Assembly: GCF_905171775.1 (NCBI RefSeq)
Contig: NC_053490.1
Location: 461,725,143 to 461,789,142, forward strand
Direction: 5' to 3'
DNA: 64,000 bases
Source of the DNA: Rana temporaria
Taxonomy: Eukaryota; Chordata; Amphibia; Anura; Ranidae
In this document: in pieces, positions 57,246 to 64,000 of the stretch
Layout: every line of letters starts with the position of its first letter
How positions within the stretch are numbered: the first letter of the stretch is position 1
Program-made: the position numbers and the translations under genes
Notes under the pieces: model-generated
The model's input: only the letters and a program-made list of their open reading frames with translations
Told to the model about the DNA's origin: nothing
Databases searched by the model: none

Positions 57246-57540
57246 GGATGGAAGCAAAGCCAAGGGATCAGCAGTTCGAAGCTCCGTGACCGCGGGACCA
57301 GCAGACCCGATCGCCGCTGGAGTCCCGCGATCGGTCCCCGAAGCTGAAGAATGGGGAGAGCTGTGTGTAAACATGGCTTCCCCGTTCTTCACTGTGGCAC
57401 TGTGATCGATCGTGTGTTCCCTTTTATAGGGAAGCACAATCGATGATGTCATACCTACAGTCACACCCCCCTACAGTTAGAAACAGACATGAGGTCACAC
57501 ATAACCCCTTCAGCGCCCCCTTGTGGTTAACTCCCAAAAC
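57246..57540 (+). repeat. Left half of a TTAA-family element, forward
   Basis: After a 31-bp sequence (57246-57276) that recurs inverted at 57739-57769, the text follows 28256-28520 in forward sense: AGCTCCGTGACCGCGGGACC, CGCTGGAGTCCCGCGATCGG, CTTCCCCGTTCTTCACTGTG, GCGCCCCCTTG. Confidence 0.7.
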
Positions 57541-58330
57541 GGTCTGATGGACCGTTTTCATCGGTTAACCGATGAAGCTGACTGATGGTCAGTCGTGCCT
57601 ACACACCATCAGTTAAAAAATCGATCGTGTCAGAACGCGGTGACGTAAAACATAACGACATGCTGAAAAAAATGAAGTTCAACCCTTCCAAGCATGCGTC
57701 GACTTGATTCTGAGCATGAAAAAAAATACCGCTCTAAAAACTGCTGATCCCTTGGCTTTGCTTCCATCCCACTGAACCAAAAGGGTGCTGGCTATGCACA
57801 GGTACATTGGATAGAAGAAGGTCCTGGACTGCCGCACTCCTTACAACTATGTCTTTATTTGTACAAATAAAATCCAAAAACAACCAAAGCAACACAGTCA
57901 AAACGTGGTGAACAGCAAGTAAAAGGTGGCTGACATGTTTCACATCATGTGATGCTTACTCATAGCTATGAGTAAGCATCACATGATGTGAAACATGTCA
58001 GCCACCTATTTCTTGCTGTTCACCACGTTTTGACTGTATTGCTTTGGTTGTTTTTGGATTTTATTTGTACAAATAAAGACATCGTTTAAGGAGTGCGGCA
58101 GTCTAGGACCTTCTTCTATCTATTGATTCTGAACATGCATTGATTTTTAAACGATGAACGTACCTACAAACGATCGTTTAGGTAACCATCGGTTAAATTT
58201 AAAACAAGATTGCTTTTCTTTAACCTATGGATAAATAACCGATGGGGCCTACACATGATCGGTTTGGTCCGATGAAAACGGTCCATCAGACCGTTCTCAT
58301 CAGTTTGACCGATCGTGTGTACGCGGCATT
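57541..58330 (-). mobile_element. ACACGATCGG-type element, split by a foldback insertion
   Basis: Left part 57541-57736 (to GACTTGATTCTGAGCATG) and right part 58131-58330 (from TTGATTCTGAACATGC to ACCGATCGTGTGTACGCGGC) read as one element, reversed relative to 5145-5543. The foldback unit 57737-58130 interrupts it. Confidence 0.65.
57810..58120. repeat. Near-perfect foldback, 311 bp
   Basis: Arms of about 150 bp (GATAGAAGAAGGTCCTGGAC and its complement) meet at TACTCATAGCTATGAGTA near 57964. Each arm carries TGTCTTTATTTGTAC or GTACAAATAAAGACA, so AATAAA faces outward on both strands. The centre contains ACATGTTTCACATCATG and its complement. Confidence 0.88.
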
Positions 58331-58640
58331 AAACTGAGACCATGGCAGTGAAAATAAGTACTATGCTTTGCATAGTTACATAGTAGGTGAAGTTGAAAAA
58401 AGACACAAGTCCATCAAATCCAACCTATGTGTGTGATTATACTGTATGTCAGTTTACTTTGCATTTTCTTTGTATAGATAAGGGGAGGGAACTAGAAGAT
58501 CCATTAGGAACTACTAATATATTTTGACTTTTGTACAATACAGTATCTGTAATGACATTTCGGACACATTCATCATTTTCCAAGTGCTAATTTGTTATAT
58601 AAGTATAATATAACAAAAGAACTTTGAGGTCAATGAGTTC
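58331..58640 (-). repeat. CR1-like LINE 3'-end fragment, then spacer
   Basis: 58383-58430 (GTTGAAAAAAGACACAAGTC on plus) is the 3' tail also present at 61655-61695. The rest is unrecognised. Confidence 0.6.
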
Positions 58641-59292
58641 AGTAGTTTAATTGCCTTGTTATGACAGGACTTCCATCAGAGATATACGCTGTGTAGAAAT
58701 AATTACGATACTCAGACACACCAGGCTATTGTTTAGTTCTTTCCCTGCCTGGAAAAGTGAACTGATGTACATAGCCCAAGAGAGGTGCTATGATATAATA
58801 CATCTTCTTTGTGAGTTAACTACAGGGGCCTTAAGGTGTTATTAGAACTAGCTTTGCTGATTTAAAAAGAGTGATGGAAACTTGGCATATAGGAAAACAT
58901 ACACTAGCTTGTTGAGGGAAAATTATAGCTAAATGTTTTTTTATGGAAGATCTTTACAATGGTCATATTTATTATTTATGGTACTGTGTATACCCGTAGA
59001 TTACATTCTTGTGCACATTTATAAAAAATACCTGTCAAAAATGTTTTTTTTTTTCAACAGTTGTGCTTGTTAAGCTTGCTGGCTCCATGTATTTTTATAC
59101 CAGTGCAGGCACGCTTTGAAAACAGAGACTCCCCTTTTCTCAAACTCTCTTTACACTGGACAACAAAGGTTTTGCTTCCTAAACACTTTTGGGCATATTT
59201 TATAGATTGTCTGCTAATCACAAAAATAACCTGTAATTTAACCTATCATGTACCATTTTTATAGAAATCTTCTGTTTTTGCAATTTCCTCTT
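58641..59292. other. Intergenic spacer
   Basis: AT-rich, no gene or repeat recognised. Confidence 0.5.
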
Positions 59293-60344
59293 TTAAAGGG
59301 GAGGTCCACCTAAAAATAAAATATTAAAAGCCAGCAGCTACAAATACTGTAGCTGCTGACTTTTAATAAATGGACACTTACCTGTCCTGGGACTTTAAAG
59401 GCCAAACTCAAAGGTACAAAAGGTTTATTAAATGGACCACACAAGATAATGGTTGGTGCTTGATGACAATGGACCTTGATGGTCAAGAAAAATCTACACC
59501 CTGAGCCCACTAACCACTATTACCCCAGCAAGGGACCTCTCTTTCCGTAGACCAAAATCGAGAATTTATACACCATACAACTCTCTGGCCCCTGATGATG
59601 GTCTTCTGCTTACCCACAAGACCAGAAACACGTCGGGCATCCTCCACCGTCCCTTGGAGAGTGTTTTTTTTAATTATGTTGTATTATACACCCGTGTCTT
59701 GTAACAAACCCCATTCCTCTCTTTTTCTATAACACTTGGTGCACTTTTTCACCCCTGGTGTTTTATACCTGCATACCACTTTGCAAGTGTTTTTTGTAGA
59801 TTTTTCTTGACCATCAAGGTCCATTGTCATCAAGCACCAACCATTATTTTGTGTGGTCCATTAAATAAACCTTTTGTACCTTTGAGTTTGGCCTTTAAAG
59901 TCCCATCCTTTGGGGGTATTCTTTGTTGTCTATACTTAGCAGGGATGTGGCCACTCTCATACAATATGGATCTGTGAACTTGTTTTCTTTACTTACCTGT
60001 CCAGGGTGCCTGCAATGTCAGCAGGTCTCTCGGCTGCCCCTGCCACCATCCTCAGTGAGGGAATCAGGAAGTGAAGCGTTGCGGCTTAATTGCCTGGTTC
60101 CCTATTGCGCATGCACGAGTCGCGCTGCATGTCTTTCACTGGTCCCCACTGTGTTCTGGGAACTGTGTGTTTCCCAGAACACAGCGAGGTGGACGGGAAG
60201 TGGCGTAGCTACCCGCAGATTCTGTGGCTATCTATGCCCGGAAGTGGGTGCAAATACATGTATTATACAGGTATATGCACCCCCCTGAAAGGTGTCAAAT
60301 GTGAAAAGCGGAGGTTCATTTTTTGTGTGGACCTCCGCTTTTAA
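59293..60344. mobile_element. TTAA element with TTCCACC-like ends, interrupted
   Basis: TTAAAGGGGAGGTCCACC at the left and GTGGACCTCCGCTTTTAA at the right, TTAA at 59293-59296 and 60341-60344. The left part resembles the reversed right end of 13561-14085, including the AGCAGCTACA hairpin (59333-59358). A 603-bp unit was inserted at 59388. Confidence 0.7.
59388..59990. mobile_element. Foldback-ended insertion with 12-bp duplication
   Basis: ACTTACCTGTCC occurs on both sides (59376-59387 and 59991-60002), and the host element is otherwise continuous, as comparison with 13992-14085 shows. The arms 59390-59500 and 59796-59907 pair closely (TTTAAAGGCCAAACTCAAAG and complement) and contain AATAAACC/GGTTTATT. 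The centre carries CAGAAACACGTCGGGC. Confidence 0.7.
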
Positions 60345-60392
60345 GAGGAACTTCAAGTAGAACTATAGGCAAAACTTTTTTTTTCATTTTGG

Positions 60393-60433
<41 letters not shown>

Positions 60434-60913
60434 AGATATAGATATATATATATATATATATATAGTATATATTGGTGGGGAATAAACCCTGTCAGATTTT
60501 TTTTTGCCCATTGGGGAGAATTACCCTCACTTTCTGTCCCATAGCCCAAACAGGAAGTGAGGGGACATATCTGCAAATGAAGGGATCATTCATTTGGGGC
60601 CCCCCAGATCACCAGAACTTGTGTCCCCATTGGAGGCTTTCCCCATTATTACATTTCTAGGGTCAGCCCAAACTGTGGGATTTTCTTACTTTCACTTTCA
60701 ATAAAAATTTTAAACAGGAAAAATAGAGAGGGTAAATCAGTAATAGTGTTACTATAGGAAGATTGGTGGCAACAGAAATGCCTTTCCAATGTCAGAACAG
60801 CTGTGATATGTTCTGTTACATTTGTGGTGAGCACACACTTAAGCCACAAAGATGCACCACAGCTAGACTTGTTAGGAAGCATATGGACTATACTTTGCTT
60901 GTAAGATTGATGA
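60345..60913. other. Spacer with (TA)n
   Basis: (TA)n at about 60399-60464 with short TG and GATA interruptions. No gene. Confidence 0.5.
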
Positions 60914-61394
60914 TTAACCACTTAAGGACCGGGCCTCTTTCTGAGATTTGGTGTTTACAAGTTAAAAACTGTTTTTTTTTTGCTAGACAATTACTTAGAA
61001 CCCCCCAAAACAAATTTCCTGACACCCTAGAGAACAAAATAGCGGTTGTTGCAATACTTTTTGTCACACCGTATTTACGCAGCGGTCTTAAAAGTTTTTT
61101 TATATATGTGAAAGATAATGTCTCCATACACAGGCAGGGAGAGGATCCAATCGCCTCCGCAGCTGCCGATGGCTACAGTAAGCGGCAAAGGGGTGCCCCT
61201 CTCCCGCTGGCGATAAAAGTGATCTTGCGGCATATCCACCACATAGACCACTTTTATCACATAGACCACTTTTATCTTGTAGCAGACCGCCTATTGAAGA
61301 AGAGGATGCCAAGGTTATGGTAGCTAGCTGCTACCATAACAACGGTACTCCTCTTCAAACAGCCAGCGTATTCCTGTGGCGGGTAAGTGGTTAA
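60914..61394 (+). mobile_element. TTAA element, short rearranged GATATC-family copy
   Basis: TTAACCACTTAAGGACCGGGC to GGCGGGTAAGTGGTTAA, TTAA at 60914-60917 and 61391-61394. The first 170 bp are the family's right end reversed (AAAATAGCGGTTGTTGCAAT) and the rest is its left end reversed, so it is an internally deleted copy. Confidence 0.7.
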
Positions 61395-61639
61395 AACAAA
61401 GCCTACGGTTCTTCACATTTGTTGTGCAAGATGTGCTGTCAATCTTAGAGCTTGGTTCAGATGAACTCAAAGTAATCCATTTGCTGTCCCGATGATATGT
61501 CCCGATGATATGGTGAGAACAGAATGATCACATGACAGACTGTTATCTCTGTCTGACTATTGTCACAGTTTTTTCTGCTAAAAATAAGGAATCAATTGAA
61601 TATTCCAAAGTGCCTTCAGCCACGAGATCAGCCAAATGA
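61395..61639. other. Intergenic spacer
   Basis: CCCGATGATATG is tandemly duplicated at about 61488-61512. Nothing else recognised. Confidence 0.4.
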
Positions 61640-62196
61640 TTCATATTTAGTCAGGTTGAAAAAAGACACAAGTCCATCTAGTTCAACCAATAGTAAAAAA
61701 AAAATATATATCATACAATCCCATATACACAATCCTTCACCCACAGTTGATCCAGATGAAGGCGAAAAACCCCAGCAAAGCATGATCCAATTTGCTACCG
61801 CAGGGGAAAAATTTATTTCCTGATCCCATGGGAGGCAATCAGATTTTGGATCAATTTTACCTACAAATGTTAGTACCCAGTTATATTATGTACATTTAGG
61901 AAATAATCCAGGCCTGTCTTAAAGCAATTTACTGAGCTGGCCAGAACAACCTCTGCAGGGAGTCTATTCCACATTTTCACAGCTCTTACTGTGAAGAAAC
62001 CTTTCCGTATTTGGAGATGAAATCTCTTTTCCTCTAGATGTAAACAGTGCCCCCTTGTCCTCTGTGTTGACCTTAAAGTGAATAACTCAACACCAAGTTC
62101 ACTATATGGACCACTTTTATATGTGTGCATGTTTATTATATTCCCCCTTAATCTTCTCTTCTCAAGATATGATACAATCATATCACAATCATACAA
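61640..62196 (-). pseudogene. CR1-type LINE, 3' end of ORF2 and tail
   Basis: On the minus strand 62196-61870 reads the C-terminal domain of a CR1-like polymerase: YLEKRRLRGNIINMHTYKSG, then ELFTLRSTQRTRGH, KRFHLQIRKGFFTVRAVKMW, NRLPAEVVLASSVNCFKTGL. The 3' UTR then ends near 61650 with GACTTGTGTCTTTTTTCAAC. It is truncated upstream at about 62196, as usual for LINE insertions. No reverse transcriptase core is present in this copy. Confidence 0.85.
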
Positions 62197-62220
62197 TGCT
62201 AAGGGCTTGGAAGGCCAAGT

Positions 62221-63317
62221 CTCTATCTGTAGGCTTGTGAAAAAAGAAGTGTTTTCAAGCCCTTACGGAAGGCCATCAAGGAGGAGGATGCTCGGAGCTG
62301 ATGAGGGAGCTGGTTCCAAAGAGAGTTCCCCAGTGTTTGGAGCCGGCGGCCACCTTTTGAAGCTGATCGACTAGATTTAATAATTGCTAACAGGGCGTCA
62401 GTCGAGCGAAGCTCTCTGGGTGGACAGTAGTGTTGTGTCATATTCGATAAGTACATCGGACCTAGTTGCCAATAGGCCCGAAACACCAGACAGAGTGCCT
62501 TGAACTCAACCCGTTTTGCTATCGGGAGCCAATGTAGATTCTTAAGCACCGGGGAGATGTGATTCCGCCTTGGGCAGTTTGTGACTAGTCTTGCAGCATG
62601 ATTCTGTGTAATCTGCAATCGTTTTATCCACTTCTGTGGGAGCCCTAGAAAGAAAACATTAGAACAATCTAACCTAGAGTGGATAAGTCCATGAACTAAG
62701 ATCATACGGTTGTGCTGAGTGAATTTTCCGTAATAATTGCAGATGATAGTTGGCTGATTTTATGCAATATTTTGCGTGAGGTACGAAGCTTAGTTCAGCA
62801 TCAAAAATTATACCCAGATTTTTTACCTGCTTAGCTGGAGTTGGGGCAGGGCCAAACGAGGATGGCCAGGCAGGTAAAAAGGTAGAGTTGGCCTGTGGGC
62901 CGATCAGCAAAAGCTCAGTTTTGTCGGCGTTAAGGCCTAGCCTGTTTGAGTCCATCCATTGTTGGATGTTAGATAATCCCTTATTCAGCTGCTCAGGCAT
63001 ATTAGGTCCACTTGCAAGGTCTGCCAAGATCTGTGTGTCATCCGCATAGATCTGGCAGCCTAGACCATAGCTGGTAATGAGTTCGGCAAGTGGGCGCATG
63101 TAGCAGTTAAAGAATAAGGGAGAAAGGGCAGAGCCCTGAGGTACCCCGCAGGTCAATGACTGGGTATTTGAGCGGTACGACTCCATTTTTATGGAGTGTG
63201 TTCTTTCGGACAGGAAGGATCTAATCCAATTTAACACTGCGTCCTCACAGCCAAATAAGGATTGCATTCTAGAGAGCAGGATAGAATGGTCAATGGTGTC
63301 AAACGCCGCAGAGTCAC
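62221..63317 (-). pseudogene. CR1/L2-clade LINE reverse transcriptase, 5'-truncated and frameshifted
   Basis: Minus strand. It starts mid-domain at DSAAFDTIDHSILLSRM (63317) and continues with CGVPQGSALSPLFFNCYM and YADDTQILADL, the catalytic palm motif, plus NADKTELLLIG. Near 62700 the frame shifts and continues as LVHGLIHSRLDCSNVFFLGL, RLQITQNHAARLV, LHWLPIAKRVEFKALCLVFR, to FRKGLKTLLF and a stop at about 62223. The endonuclease, the first RT motifs and all of ORF1 are missing. Non-functional. CR1 versus L2 membership is not decided. Confidence 0.9.
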
Positions 63318-63958
63318 AGAGTCACACGCAGCTGTCCTAACTCCATGGCTCAGATAGACTCTTTTAGCTCCTATTAATGTAGTGCATGCCAACATGAAAG
63401 CTTTATAAACCTTCCCACCTGTGCCTTGTGTTTTTCCCTCAAACAAAGATGTGCATTGATCACATAATTTCATGGTGCCATTGGTTGCCCCATACGCACA
63501 ACCTATAGTAGAGTACATCTTCACATTCTTGAGTCAGAAATGAGGTAGCTGCATGGCACAGCATAGGTTAAATGGATGCATGTCTGCAGGCTAAGAACTA
63601 AAATTTCCTGCGAAGAAACAGTTTATCTCACAATCTCTGGGTCTCTGAGTCTAGTGCTTTGCAGGTGGGAGATAAACAGTAATTGGCTCTGAAACAGATA
63701 CAAACAGACAGAGTAATTAACATGGCTTACTAGTTTACTATGCTGGAAGATATGTTTTTGTTTCATCACATTAGCACTCGCACATTTGTGATGAAACACA
63801 GAGGAGATGCCAAGATATGCATTGGACATTACCTGGAACAAGAAGTTGCCTGTCCCTAAGGACAAGCTAGATGGATTAATACTTGGACAGACTGGAAAGC
63901 TACTGATCAACTGTTCATATCTCCCAAAAGTTTTGCTGTCCAATACGTGTTTGAGTCC
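63318..63958. other. Spacer, one unexplained minus-strand frame
   Basis: The minus frame 63524-63318 (CDQCTSLFEGKTQGTGGKVY, then AFMLACTTLIGAKRVYLSHG) has a coding-like composition but no family I know, and I see no convincing splice sites. The rest shows nothing. Confidence 0.4.
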
Positions 63959-64000
63959 TTAAAGCGGAGTTCCACCCAAAAGTGGAATTCTGCTTATCTG
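63959..64000 (+). mobile_element. TTAA element, left end only
   Basis: TTAAAGCGGAGTTCCACCC, the end type of 13561-14085, running off the window. Confidence 0.7.

Noticed and set aside
57246..57769. A simple inversion between 31-bp inverted repeats
   Set aside because: The ACACGATCGG element spanning the right boundary keeps a single orientation, which a clean inversion would not allow.
63231..63524. Minus-strand 97-codon frame upstream of the LINE
   Set aside because: Composition is gene-like in part, but it ends inside LINE sequence out of frame with the RT, and I see no splice sites.

Overview
This is vertebrate nuclear DNA, most likely from an anuran and probably a ranid frog. The sequence shows a canonical 11-unit polyubiquitin gene behind a TATA promoter and intron, a HEXIM-derived protein segment, CR1/L2-type LINE pieces, Tc1 fossils, a U2 snRNA pseudogene, and a very dense load of CpG-rich palindromic miniature transposons bounded by TTAA. 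The assignment to frogs rests on my impression of the repeat landscape and is an inference.

Layout. 1-6.3 kb: miniature elements, a Tc1 fragment and spacer. 6.3-9.6 kb: a young, complete, pol-less LTR retrotransposon on the minus strand. 9.6-33 kb: almost solid miniature elements (TTAA, TNA, TA and hAT types, many nested), minisatellites and a low-complexity ladder at 23-24.4 kb. 33.3-38.9 kb: the polyubiquitin locus (promoter, non-coding exon 1, 2.4 kb intron, single coding exon). 39-52 kb: more TTAA elements, two Tc1 fossils and a 1.2 kb minisatellite. 52-55.4 kb: the last two coding exons of an unrecognised minus-strand host gene, with a putative 1.66 kb solo LTR in the intron between them. 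55.6-64 kb: repeats, a nested foldback, and two 5'-truncated LINEs.

Most notable: the LTR element at 6335-9567 has LTRs that differ at 1 of 533 positions, a 5-bp target duplication, and one intact 546-codon ORF. That ORF reads as Gag (SCAN-like domain plus CCHC zinc knuckle) fused in frame to the C-terminal half of HEXIM, the cellular 7SK-dependent inhibitor of P-TEFb (CDK9/cyclin T). The captured part keeps the basic 7SK-binding region, a variant of the PYNT inhibitory motif and the cyclin T-binding coiled coil, but lacks the acidic autoinhibitory linker. I know of no described element like this and regard it as the candidate new system: a mobile Gag that could engage the host transcription-elongation switch. 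Three insertions in the window can be checked against unoccupied related copies inside the same window, which fixes their target duplications.
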